From assembly GCA_001683735.1 (NCBI GenBank), contig LUGG01000019.1:930001-994000 (forward strand): a DNA stretch of 64,000 nucleotides, given 5' to 3'. Position numbers and translations under genes: made by a program. The notes under the pieces were generated by a model. That model ran no database searches and had not been told where the DNA came from. It saw only the letters and a program-made list of their open reading frames with translations. Shown here piece by piece: positions 33,979 through 45,676 of this stretch. Within the stretch, counting starts at the first letter, position 1. Every line of letters begins with the position of its first letter. Source of the DNA: Grifola frondosa. Its lineage: Eukaryota; Basidiomycota; Agaricomycetes; Polyporales; Grifolaceae.

Positions 33979-36900
33979 ATCGATGTAGAGGTTCAAGAAG
34001 GGATGGAACCAAAAGGAAATCCCACTGCCATTATATAGGCCAAGCCTTGACAGCACTTACCTCATAGAATTTGATGGATGCAGCAATGCTAACCGACGAG
34101 TCGTTAAGGTGGCGATAAACAAAGTTAATATTACCAGATCAGATTAGGAAATTAGGGACCAAGTAACAGGACAAGGAATTGGGTTTGATGTATATACCAG
34201 GGGCGTAACAGGATATTGATGATAGTACCCGATGTGGGCAAGAATGTTTGCAGGACATACTTAGGACTACTCCGTGAATTTCGGACTCGGAAATGCAGGT
34301 TGCAGCATAAGCCATGAGAGCTATGGCAATGCATACAGTCAATTCAGGTAGTCAGTATTGTGTCTGAACTCTTGAGAACCCAGTGGTAAACCAGGAAAGT
34401 GTCGAGGTCAATGTATATTCAAATTAAAAAGACACCCATTCACAGGAAAGAAAATTAGGAAATTAATCTGGTAATGAAGATATTAACTTGGTCCACAAGA
34501 CTTGTTAGCAAAGCTCAGAAAAGTAATTCAGTTTACTTACCATGTATCGACTTGAGGTCAAATCAAGCTCGCATTTGTGCGGAACCGTCAGTAGTGATTA
34601 GAAACTTAAATAATTGGCAGTTGGAGGAAAACCCAAAGTTATTAATGAACAGGATCCATTGGGTGAAGGTGTACCAGGACAAGCATGATCATAGAAAGCT
34701 ATACTTACCAAATGGAGAGCCACAAAATCTTACTTGATTGTCTTTTGCTTTGAATACAAATTTATGTATTCAAACAAAAAAGGCAATCAGGCAAAGAGTC
34801 ACGAATCAAGTCATGATTAAAGGAGTTTGGTGCAGAGTGCACTGTCAGCTCAGCTGATAAGGCCGCAAACTCCTTAGAATAGTATTGAGGAACAGAGTAC
34901 CCAACAGGAAAATCTTGGTCATATTGAACACCGGATTGTATTATGATGTGTTAACCAGGGATGCAAGATATAGACACAGGAAAGGATTAGATTACGTATA
35001 ACAGGATACGACATTACTTGGACTAGATTTTCGGCCAGAATCATGTGTAATTGCGGCATACGCCATGAAAGCAATGGCAGGGCAGAGAGGCCAAATCAAA
35101 AAGTCAGAAGTGTCAAACAAAGACAGGAAACTCAGGGACAGGCAAGCTAGCGCATCAAGGTCAATACACATCAAATTAAAATACAATCACAAAAGCAATA
35201 TGGGTAAGAACGTAACCGTCTGCCGCATGATAGCCAAGATACTGGCGAGCTATTAAATTAACTTGCAGTCGTTCAAATTCGGGATAAGTATGGAAGGCTT
35301 AGATCCATGTAACCACGTCACACACGGCCAGGTTACCATTGACGCGAACAAGTTTAAAACGGAGGTTTAAACACCGCGAGCAATCAAAATACAATTTGGG
35401 CTAAGAGACGGGATACAAACATGGATAAGGAGACCATAGCTACAGTAATAACGAGACTGTGGGGCGGTTCGAGATTGGGTCAACGAGACCATACAGCAAG
35501 ATACAAGATTAATATACAATTAGTATAATATGGATAAGTCTGACGGAAACGAGAGGTTAGTAACGGATAGAAAGCAGTTATAAACGAGAGGGAACATACC
35601 GAAGATAGAAATGTCGAGCGCGACCGGGTCGCGACGAACACATTGAGGATAGCGTCGATGGGCGCAAGCGAAGAGGGCGAACTGTGAAGACGAGCATTAG
35701 CGGACAGGCCAAACGAGAGAGAACGAGTGCCGCACGTACCTAGGTAACAGGCCCGGCAGTCTTAAATAGACTGTGGGCGATGTATGCCCCCTGGCGATCC
35801 GCGGCGATGAGCTGCAAATACCAGTGTGCGTGCGGAAAGCCGCATCACACCCCGCCGCATGGCCATGGGGACGGAGAAGAGAGCGCGTGGCACGCACGCG
35901 TAACGGCGCGCGAAGCCCGCAGCGCATGCTGGATCAGAATATACTGGGTTAAATAGTCGGACCGTGAGGAGATAGTGAGAAGCAGACGTACGAAAGAAAT
36001 CCGGGCAACGCCAACCTCCTGGTGAGATGCAGCGTGCTTAGGGCCGCGCGGAATTCCCGACTGAAGAACGGCGAGTTACTAGGAAGTTCGGATATAAGTA
36101 AATGAAAAAGCAGGCGAACAAGAGACGTACCGGTTAGAGATCCAACTCGTCGAGCACTGGGGCTTGGAAGCTATACAGCGGAAGGAGAGGTTGTGACGGC
36201 ACGCGCCCGCACAATCGAACGATGCGCAGGCGCAGGAAGGCGAGGAAGCGCACCGTTCCCTGGTAAACGAAAGCCAGCAGCGTGCAAATAAGTGGTAAAA
36301 ACATGGCCGGACTCACCAAAACAGAGAGGAACACGGACGTCGCCCAGTGCCGAGGCCGTGTGGTGCGGACATTGAGCGTACTCGCTCCCGGGACAAACGC
36401 GTCTGTTGCAACGAGGATGGGAGATTTTAAACATGGGAGGATGTGCGAGAAGTTGAAGGCGAGGCCCGAGGAGTGCTGGCGAGAATTTAGCGGACGAACA
36501 ATCAGCTATTTATATAGGAAGGAGGTGAAGAGCACGTGAGAACTTACCGAATGAAATGAGCCTGAGACGAGAAGCTTGGGGTATAACCCCACAAAGGCAT
36601 GGAACAGTCGAGGTAAGCCCAGACGGGGCATATTCCTTGGGAAGAAAAACGTCTGGGTCGATAGTAAAGAACTCGGACCACTGGGCGCGTTAGAACGCGC
36701 TGCGCAGCGCTGAACACCTGTGAGCGTGGTGCGACGCGTCGGTGGCGCGAGAGAGAAATAACGTGATCGAGATTCACGAAGAAAAAGAACAGGACCTAGA
36801 ACCAGGACCGAGACAAAGAAAAAGGAGATTGGGGAAGCTGAATGTTTAGGATTGGACAGACCAGAAGAGCCCCGATTGCCCCAGGGAATGAAGAGAGAGC

Positions 36901-37323
36901 TGCGGATGACGTTGAGGGAGGAGCGTGAACGAAGCCGCGGCACTAGCGGCCAGATCGAGAACTCCACCGAACAAGCTGGGACCCATAGCGGAAGAATTTG
37001 GCAGATGGAGATCTGTGAAAGGAGAAGCCGATCAGCACGACTGACGAGGAGAGAGCCGAGAAATGCACGCATGTGGTTATTACCCCAGCAAATGAGCAGG
37101 CTGGTGTGATTGGAGGCGCGCGGCCGAGACCGAGAGAAGGGCCATGGGGACTGGATGACTCCACAACCCCGATCGGCAGAGATCTAGAATAAGAGAGATT
37201 TACGCCCGCGCTCGTTCCAGATCAAGCAGGGGCTCACGGAAGTATCAGATGATGGGATCTACCCCACAAAAGAGGGACCTGGGATCCCGAGATCAGAACG
37301 TCGAGAGCGCGATTGATCCGCGC
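33979..37323. other. Element B segment without assigned gene
   Basis: No sense gene is supported. On the minus strand two hydrophobic open segments resemble each other: IALMAYAATCIS at about 34290 and AIAFMAYAAIT at about 35075. A minus-strand frame at 36134-36334 is also hydrophobic (MFLPLICTLLAFVYQG). A PPT-like word (GACTGTGGGGCGG) lies at 35455-35467. Many GT...AG signals on the minus strand suggest further antisense exons, but I cannot model them. Confidence 0.35.
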
Positions 37324-40111
37324 TGTCATGCACCAAAATGGATTGGTACTCGAACATGGCAATGTGACCATTGATCAGCACATCTCAAGTCTGGCACCAC
37401 TAGCATCTCATACTCATTAGGAAAGGATGTCAATATTCCAGTAATCCTACAAAAGAAGTACTACACAGAATCAGATCTATACTACTTCTTCAGGCCCAAA
37501 AGAAATCCTCATCCTCCCTAAATATAGTAGTCAAGAGATGGGATGTACCAAGGCACCGAATCACATAAAGGCGTTTGCGATATAATCGTGGAAACCGAGT
37601 ATGGAAACGTCGCAGATTGAATAATGTGCGGAGAGGGACATGGTCATCATTAGTAATGCGCCGAAGAAGTTGCTCGAGATAGCTCTCCCCGAGATAGAGA
37701 ATGAACCGGTCAGGATAACCGATATGTACCGAACGGCCATCACTCCGAAGTCGTCCCAGTACTCGAATATCATGACGAATCTGCCTAGCCCCGATGTCGA
37801 GTGCATCAGCAACAGCCCGAGAATGAACGATGAAGTCGTAGCGAGTTTCAGCAGAGAGTTCAAAGAAGGACACTATATCAATCGAAATGGCTGATCAGTA
37901 GCTTGCTCAATTAGTTACGATGAGCAAACTACGCAGGCAACTGACTGTTGGAATAAACGTATTGCGATACAAATCAAATCTATTCCAACTATAAAGTCAA
38001 CAACATTTCATCGATATACTTATCGCCAATAATCCTATAACATACCTATTGTAGACACAATTGGCAATGTTAGGTGGCAGCAAAGTCAAGTGCTAGTCAC
38101 TTATCAAAAGGATTACACAGTGTCAACCATATCGAGAATATGTCACGTGTTATGACCTATACCCATTAATTTCGAGCAACAAGGCTATGTACGAATATGG
38201 TCAATGTCGATTACATTTCGTCATTATATCCTCATTTATTTCGTCCACTGTCAGTTACTCCCAACTTTCGTCATGATTCCAAGCAGTTCTCTATATGAAC
38301 ACCCTCTCTCTCAAAGTGTCACTTATGAAGACACTAACGCATTAGAAGAGGAGACTATAGCAGAAGAAAGTGAGAAATCAGAAGAGCATATCGATGAAGA
38401 ATTAGAAGATGGCCTTTACGCTCCCCCCCAAGCCGGTAATACAAAGACCTGCAGGAAAGAGAGCATGGCAGAAAAGGAGTTATCAGATTGGTCAGAAGAT
38501 AGGATGGAAACCACATCATCGAGACAGCATACCCTTGCGAGTTTCCATGATGAAGAAAATAATGATAAAGAAGCAAGCTGCAAAAGAAAGTGCAGGATAA
38601 TTAGGGACACATCTATGCTATGCAAAGACTTATCCCATTCCTCTCTATTTGCACACATTTGTCATTACTCAGCACATTTCACCAAATCCATATCATATAA
38701 TCTGGATTGGATCAGCAAATGGACACTGTGGCAACTGTGACATGGACAAATAGACCTGTGGCTTCATATTCATGAACATTCCGGAATAGCCTAGCAGAGA
38801 AGAAGTTTCCGGAACTTTCCAGAAGATTACAGTCTTCAAAAGAAGGACTTTAATCGAAATTTCTACTTCAGAATGTCCTGGAATAATCCAGAAGCTCAAG
38901 GAAATTTCCAGAATATTCTGACAGATTCCAGAATAACATAGGATCATGGAGAACATCCTAGGAACTTATAGAACCTGGGAGAATTGTCCAGAAGGAGACA
39001 GAACTGTGCAGAAAGTACTAGCAGGTTAGAGATGCTTCCAGCAACTTCCAAAAGCCATTCGTCAGCAGGAAAATTGGTGGATTGGTAAGCATTGGGAGTG
39101 GATTGGTAAGCAAGAAGGGGATTAGTCAGCCATAGAATAGAATAGAATAGAATAGAATGGAAGGATTCAGGAGGGTATATAAGGGCGAGCGAAAAATCGC
39201 CCAAATCATTGGAATATATTCTTCCCCCCCCAGATTCCTCCCTCAGTAGCACTCCCTCACAATTTATATTCTTCTCTTAACTTGAGGCACATCAGAAGTA
39301 TTGCCTAGGCCCATCTGCTTACTAAGTATTGACCTGGATTGTTAACTTGCCAAAGCAAGAGACTTTGGAAGTGCAAGTTCAGGCAAAAGGTTGAAGATTG
39401 TCAAGACCTTTGTTAGGACAGAGTTCTGTCGCAAAGGAAGTTACCTAAATTGTCAACTGTCCAGACAAGAGATTCTGGAAGCACAAGGTTAGGAAAAGAA
39501 GATCAGAAGTTACTGACCTAGATTGTTAGCTTGCCAAAGCAAGAGACTTTGGGAGCGCAAGTTTAGGCAGATTAGTTGTCAGACCTTTGTTAGGACAGAA
39601 GCCCTGTCGCAAAGGCACTAGGTGAGCAGTGTTAAGAAAGAGTTTGTATTGTTTGGATAGTTGTCCTGTGAGTGGATTGAGGAGTATAAGTCTCTGGAAA
39701 GAAGTCCAGGAGCATTTCCCCATTCACCAGGCGGAATTCGTCGTAGTAGCAAAGTACTGCACCAAGGCAGTGACTTTGTAGGAAGTTTGTAGTGTACTGA
39801 CAGAGCAAGCTATTTAAGTCAAGCCTTGCTATTGTTTCTAGTCCCCATAGGTATATTTTGAGTAATCGAACACCGTAGAACGAAACCACAGAGCATTGTG
39901 ATCCTTGTGAAAAGTAGAAAGTACGCTTTCACAACCGAACTCGACTGAGCCTCTGTCCGGAAAAGTAGGAAACCCCGTCAAGCTTGGTGCACCCGTCATT
40001 TCTAGGAAATAACCCCTCGCTATAAAACAAATATTACTCTCGTCAGATAGTCTTTTGATTGTTTGGTAAAAGTAGTGGTTGTTTAATACCGATCGCTGGA
40101 AATACACGACA
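37324..40111 (+). repeat. 5' LTR of element C
   Basis: Begins TGTCATGCACCAAAATGG, ends ...AATACACGACA, 2788 bp. Near the end is GTAGGAAACCCCGTCAAGCT followed by TGGTGCA, shared with A and B. TATA box TATATAAG at 39176-39183, preceded by a (GAATA) pentanucleotide repeat at about 39125-39159. Three short related repeats with CCAAAGCAAGAGACTTTGG occur between 39345 and 39550. Confidence 0.85.
37490..37873 (-). CDS. Antisense 127-codon ORF in LTR of element C
   Basis: An uninterrupted ORF lies opposite to the element, about 170 nt into the LTR (ETRYDFIVHSRAVADALDIG, then IRHDIRVLGRLRS). It is identical in the 3' LTR at 55327-55710, but the two LTRs are nearly identical there, so this is not independent support. 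It is not alignable with the sense LTR ORFs of A and B. No domain is recognised, and it may be a chance ORF. Confidence 0.25.
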   Translation of the reverse strand: MSFFELSAETRYDFIVHSRAVADALDIGARQIRHDIRVLGRLRSDGRSVHIGYPDRFILYLGESYLEQLLRRITNDDHVPLRTLFNLRRFHTRFPRLYRKRLYVIRCLGTSHLLTTIFREDEDFFWA

Positions 40112-40119
40112 AGGAGAGT

Positions 40120-40137
40120 TGGAGCCCACCGCGAGGG
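40120..40137 (+). promoter_or_regulatory. Primer-binding site of element C
   Basis: TGGAGCCCACCGCGAGGGG lies eight bases after the LTR end and is the same as in element B, so both elements prime on the same tRNA. Confidence 0.65.
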
Positions 40138-40268
40138 GAAGTTATTGAAGACAGTTGTAAAGACATACCTTTTCACAAGTTCAGTCAATCCCTGTGATTA
40201 CGCCCAAGGCTATACGTAGTTCGTTGCTATGTATACAACAGCAGAATTCAAATGCAGGCAGTCCTTTG

Positions 40269-42875
40269 ATGGATAGTCAGTTTACGTCAGTTTCAAGTAT
40301 GAAGTCAGTCATGGACATGCCAGTCGAAGGCACCAAGACTGCCCCAAAGCGGTTTAAAGGAGATTCTGCAGAAGTCAGACCATTCCTTCGCCACTTTGAG
40401 AAGTTGGCCACTTTGCATAGGCTTACCCCGGCAGAGAAATGTGAAACGGTTACAGATTATTGTTCACGTACGGTGAGAGAAACCATAGAAGGTTTCTCAG
40501 TTTTAGGAATGGAAATTGGGATCAGTTAAAGGCGAACATTGAGATCTATTTCAATGCTGACCTTGAGTCAAAGAGGTTCCGCATAAAGGATCTTCAAGCC
40601 TTTGTTGCCCAGTTTAGACGAGAGAAGATATATGATTTGAAGGATTGGAGAAGATACTTGAGGAAGTTCATCCGGATTGCCGGATGGTTGAAGGGTCAAG
40701 CAAGGATCACGGATTTCGATTATGCTTATTATCTGTGGACCGGAATTTATTCCCCATTCCGCAAACAGCTAGAAGCCCGGATTCTTTTGACAAATCCAGC
40801 ACATTGATATGTCCCAGCCATTTGAGCCAGATGCGATCTCTCGAGCTGCGGAAAATCTATTGGGTTCAGATAGGTTTGATACGGAAAGACTAGGCTCTGA
40901 AGACATCTACGACCATGACTTGGTTGATGACGATGATTCAGATGATGAAGACGATGATAATGACAGGATTGAAAGGAATATGAAGGCAAAGAAGCGATTG
41001 GTTAAGGAGAAGGGTGGAAGGAATGTTAGGTCCCACCAGAAGCAGAAGGATGATGACGAAGATGATGAAGATGATATTCCTATTAGCCATGGAGTGGTTA
41101 AGAAGGAAACTAGCAAGTTAGGCAAGCCATTGGGGAAAGTGACGAAAGGATTGCACCCCACTAAGGCAGAGAATGAGATGGATAAGCTTGTGTCACAGAT
41201 GAAGGAGTTATCCTTGGAGGACCCACAATATGGAATATTGTTCCTTCGAGCTACGCAGTTGAACCCCCTGGCCGCGGAATGTCTTCCTCGACCCCAGATT
41301 AATCGGGTTAATGCACCTCCTTCAATGGATCAGTCTAGTCGACCAGACCCGAATCGTTTCCTTGCTAACAGACCATATCCCATGGGATGTTTTGCTTGTG
41401 GAGAAATGGGTCATGTCATGAATAACTGTTCAAAGTTACAGGAATTAATGACAAAGGGTCATATTTTGAAGAACTATCGAGGAAGGTTTACTACAAAGAA
41501 TGGTGTCCCAGTTTATAAGAATCCAGATGAGAATTGGATTCAGGCATTTAAACGGGTAGCTCCTGAAGTAAACTACCTTGTATGTGACGACAATTCAGAA
41601 GATGAAGATCAGGATGATGATGATGAGTCCGATGTTTTGGTCTTTCCGGTAGAGAAAGTCCCAAGGGAAACTCGTTCTTATCGCAATCAAGTCAGAGATG
41701 GTTATCAAGGAAGCGCAGGATATAAAGGAAAGCAGAGAGAAGTTTTACCACAGCAGAAGCAGTCACCACCTCATTTTGCTTCGTCAAATCGGGCAGGAAC
41801 TTCTACAGTACCTCCGGTACCAATGCAGAAATTGACTCCGATTGATGTTCAGGCTAGGAACTTCAATCCCGATAATGACATGGATATATTAGATGACCCA
41901 TCTGCATCTAATAACAGGCATAATAAGGAGCAAGTGACAGAGCAGACTCGACCAGCAGCACGTACTTCAGTTTTAAGCAGAGAAGTGGATCCAGTATCAG
42001 TTCTTAACAAGATACTTAACACTCCACTCACCCTATCCGTGGGAGAAGTTGTTGGAGTATCCAGAGATGTTGCTCAGCAGTTACAGAATATGTTGCGAGT
42101 TAAGAAGACAGATGTATTACCAGGTCCTTCATCGAATTTGGTAACTGCAACTCGAGGATCACTGATTCGGCTGTTTATGGAATGTAACCGGAAGCCTGTC
42201 TCATTTATTGTGGACACCGGTTCACAGTTGAACATTATCAGTGAGAAGATATGGAAGTCAGCAGTTTGCTTGCCGATGAACAAGTCAAAGGCGATTTCTA
42301 TGAGCGATGCAAATGGAGGTCGAGGCGAATTACTAGGGTTGGTAGAGAACGTACCACTCAAGATTGGCCATATCGAGACCAAGATCAATGCATATGTGGC
42401 ATCTGATCCTCCATTTGATGGTTTATTAGGAAGACCCTGGCAACAGGATAATGGTATAGGAATTGCTGAAAGAGATGATGGTACATACCTTACGTTCCGT
42501 GGACAAAATGGTTACCCGGAATCAGAGTTATTGGTATCCCCAACTCCGTCAGCAAATTCAGCAGTATATGCATCTTTAGCAGAAGAACCCGAGGAGAATT
42601 TGCTACATGATATAGTTGAAGAAATCGATGAGGATTACTCTGATATACCTGATTTAGAGGATGTCAGCGATGTCTCATCTGAGGAGATTAACAACTCAGC
42701 CGAAGAAGCAGATTCCCTTAGTGACGGATACAGCAATCATACAAGTTCTACCTCATCACAGTCTTCTGAAGAAAATGAAGCAGACATTGAAGAAGCTGAA
42801 GATATGTCGACCTTACAATCTAAGGAGGCATCTATGCTGTACTCAAAAAGGAAGATAGAGATGAGCCAAATATGA
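40269..42875 (+). CDS. ORF1 of element C: gag, CCHC knuckle, protease 1
   Basis: Starts at the ATG at 40269. Gag residues include MDMPVEGTKTAPKRFKGDS, VTDYCSRTVRETIEGFS and LKDWRRYLRKFIRIAGWL. Compared with B there is one missing base near 40497 and one extra base near 40806, which split gag into three frames. The long frame 40809-42875 has an Asp/Glu/Lys-rich linker, a CCHC knuckle (CFACGEMGHVMNNC, about 41391), a conserved ENWIQAFKR segment, a retropepsin (VSFIVDTGSQLNIISEKIWK, then FDGLLGRPWQ) at about 42200-42440 and a long acidic Ser-rich tail. The stop TGA lies inside ATGA, which also starts ORF2. Confidence 0.82.
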
Positions 42876-44924
42876 ACCATGTGAATCATGATGAAGATGA
42901 TGTGGATGAAATGCTATATAATAGCTTAGCACTTCAGCTCAGAGCTCAGAACCATGATCTGAAGCCGATATCAACAGGACCATGCACGCTTTTAGCAGAA
43001 CGTGGCCTCGAGTTTCAGGATTATCGACTCGGACCATATGGACGAACCTTTTTATTAAGGGATGTTCAGTTCTTTGACCAGAAAGGTGGACTTTGTGGAA
43101 ATGCAATTGTCAAAATGCTACCAACCACGTCTACTAATTTGGAGTATTGCTCTATGGAGAAGGGTCAATCAGGATCAGTTATGATGCTTAAAGCAGAGAA
43201 TCCAAGACCGCTTACCTTCCCAGAACAAGTTCTGAAATGGTCTATGTCCAATACGCCTCCACTCATTACAGTTCCAGTGCAACTCAACAATCATGTTATT
43301 CCGTTCCTTATTGATACAGGTTCACAGCTCGATTGTATCTCAGCTGATATATGGAAAGCCTTGGGAGGAAGTAAAGAAAGGACATTGCCGATGAAGCTAT
43401 CAGATGTATCCGGAAAGCCGCTAATCCATTATGGGATTTGGCCAGTACAGATATCACTAGGATCAGTAGTAACTCGAGCAAACCTTTATGTTGTTGAAGG
43501 ATTAGCAGTTCCAGCGTTATTTGGTCAGCCATGGCAGAGACGTAACAACTTCTTTTGAAGAACAAGCCTGAAGGAGTCTATGTGGAGATAAGTTCAGATG
43601 ACGGAAGCAAGACCTTTGGAATGTTTGTCACCAGTACGGAAGCACAGGCAGCTGCTTTATCAAAACCGGCTTCGTTATGTGCTAGTATTCAAGTCTCAAA
43701 GGACTTGAAGAAGCAGTACCAGTTATAGACTTCAAGGATCTGGATAGTATGCAAGCAGTAATGAAGAACAGTTTGGAATTAGAAGATCAAGCTAGAGAGA
43801 GTCAGGAGGTTCAAACCGAACCAAGTTCGCCAGTTGTTTGGAATGCAGTCAATTGGGATGGTTTACGCTTCAAACCTCTCAAATCCGGAGCATATCAGCA
43901 GACTGAGGATATTCATGATTATATATCACGCACCTCATATGAGCATCTATTGTTGAAGTATTGGGTTCAATACGGTCACACTCGTGGACCAGTTCAACCA
44001 ACTTTAGGCTCTATTACGGCTCGAGAATCTGATTATCTCATAATGAGAGATAGTTGGAATACGGGGATAGGAATACAAGAAGATTTATTCCTATTACGTG
44101 ATGTCAAAGTATCTATAAATGGTGTTGAAAAGACTGGTCATGGTGTATTTCAAATGATTTACTTGCCAGAGACCGAGAAGTCTTCATCTACCTTATGTGA
44201 TGCTGAAGTCCAAACCACGGAACCAGATGTGTCAGAATTAGAAGATGATAAGAAGGAAATAGAGATTGAAGAATTATGTGCGGGTATTTTGGTCTCGAGA
44301 CCTGATACGCCCAAGATAATTCTGAAGATTCCTGCCGAAGCTACTCATAGATGTGAAGTTGTTAATGGACAACAACTTTGGGTACCGATCGATGAGAAAA
44401 TGTTGGAACCTGTGCCCGCACCAGGATCTCCCCCATTTCATCCATCCCATACCACAGCTATAAGAATGAGCAAGAATTTTGGAGTATGCATCCTGAATGA
44501 TTATGCAGACGAGTATATCACTCCCATTGAGTTAGACCCATCTATTATCTGGCATACCGATAAGGATGTACCGGTCAATCGGGTAGGAAAACTCACTGAT
44601 AATCCAGCATGGGATATGTGGAGAAGAAGACAGTTAATGAAAAGCAAGAAATCGAATACGACAGCTGCACCACGGAATAAGCGTAAACCAGGACAGAAAG
44701 TGATTTATTCCAGATATACTGTCAGAGGCGGTGAAGAATCAATAGAGATAGGTGACTCTGACAGCGAGCCAGACACACCAGAGAAGACACCTGTAGCTTT
44801 ACCCGATGCAGCAGAACCGTTATTTCAGGAGAATAATCAAGAAGGCATTCACGAGGGTCAATGTTCTTCACCCTCTGATCTTAAAGTATCAGATGAGAAA
44901 AGGCAGTTCAGACCGGAGAAGTGA
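42872..44924 (+). CDS. ORF2 of element C: FLLRDV domain, protease 2, second domain
   Basis: Starts at 42872 in an ATGA overlap with ORF1. First domain: RTFLLRDVQFFDQ...GNAIVKMLP (about 43045-43125). Protease 2: IPFLIDTGSQLDCISADIWK (about 43300) with VPALFGQPWQRRNNF. A missing base near 43555 shifts the frame into NKPEGVYVEIS. A further frame from 43749 to 44924 carries an EVQTEPSSPVVWNAVNWDG segment, the second domain (DLFLLRDVKVSING...GHGVFQMIYLPE) and a Pro/Ser-rich C-terminus with basic patches (PRNKRKPGQK). The flap-side residues of protease 2 differ from protease 1 (GQPW instead of GRPW). Confidence 0.68.
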
Positions 44925-45342
44925 ATGTAGTCATGATATCACCAAAGAAGCGCAAACTCAAGGAGAATGCACAATATGGTCGATATCCAGATGGCCGATG
45001 GTATGAAGTTAGGGAATATTGTGGTCCCATAGAAGTCCGAACGTTAAGCAATCAGTCTGACATTGAGTCAGACCATTCAGATTTATAGACAATTTGGATT
45101 ACGATCGGAGCTATGGCCAAGGGTTAATGGACAAGGTTTACAGCAAGAAGTTAGATCGAAGGAACATACCGAATGGAAGTTATTGGACCCCACGGATGTT
45201 TTGCAGCATCAGATATATCAAAAGTTTATTCTTGAAATTTTCCTAGGCATTCAAGGTTTGGCACCGAAAAGATGACGTGACCATTCGAATTCTAGAAAAC
45301 AAGTACATTGATATGTCTATGTGGAGCCCATCTATACTATCC

Positions 45343-45676
45343 CTACGTATGGCGAACTAAGAATACAGTTGCCATGCTATGGAAGGATAAGATCAGATTG
45401 AAGAAGGAACAGTTCAGCTTACGGAAGTTTTATGGCATCAGTATTGTCACCCACTTGGATGACAACACGCCTCATCCCTAGAGATATATTAGCAGAGATA
45501 GAACCACAGCAGATTGAAAGAAACTCACATCGACCGTTTCCACTTCAATTACTTTCCCAGTAACAACCCCCGTCTCGTTCAGATAGCCGACAGTGCTATT
45601 GACCTGTATAACATAGAAGTTAGTGACTTGGGGAAAGGGAAAGAATGGTAATTGAAGAGCCTACTTCGATAGGCAT
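45343..45676 (-). CDS. Conserved antisense spliced locus, element C copy
   Basis: Opposite to element C, four exons: 45676-45665 (ATG, MPIE), 45603-45529 (VNSTVGYLNETG ... GKVIEVETVD), 45477-45423 (RRVVIQVGDNTDAIKLP) and 45376-45343 (MATVFLVRHT, stop). Splice sites are GT-AG and at the same places as in A and B. The exon 2 to exon 3 frame offset of one base recurs. No strong TATA is seen here, only a weak TTATAG. A longer upstream frame at 45766-45972 (ending RPICLITFD before a GTGAGT) may be a further exon. Confidence 0.5.

Larger units (their letters stand above)
27020..37323 (+). mobile_element. Ty3/Gypsy retrotransposon B (plus, 3' part missing)
   Basis: A 2.0-kb 5' LTR (27020-29041) is followed by a primer-binding site, gag, protease 1, ORF2 with protease 2, and about 4 kb of sequence with the antisense locus. 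At 37323 it ends at the 5' LTR of element C, just where its extra ORF would be expected by comparison with C. It starts inside the gag of element A. Its own pol and 3' LTR are not found to the right of C. Confidence 0.8.

Noticed and set aside
14205..37873. Homology between the antisense LTR ORF of C and the sense LTR ORFs of A and B
   Set aside because: Faint pattern similarity (I.R/IL..., G.P) does not hold over any length, and the strand is opposite relative to the element.
37640..37894. Plus-strand 84-codon ORF in the LTR of C
   Set aside because: It does not resemble the sense LTR ORFs of A and B and overlaps the longer antisense ORF; probably chance.
39125..39159. GAATA pentanucleotide repeat as a regulatory element
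   Set aside because: A simple repeat just upstream of the LTR TATA box; no evidence for function beyond position.
40497..40806. Programmed frameshift inside gag of C
   Set aside because: B is open at both C sites (one missing base near 40497, one extra near 40806) and is broken elsewhere (29820), so these are mutations or sequence errors, not a conserved recoding signal.
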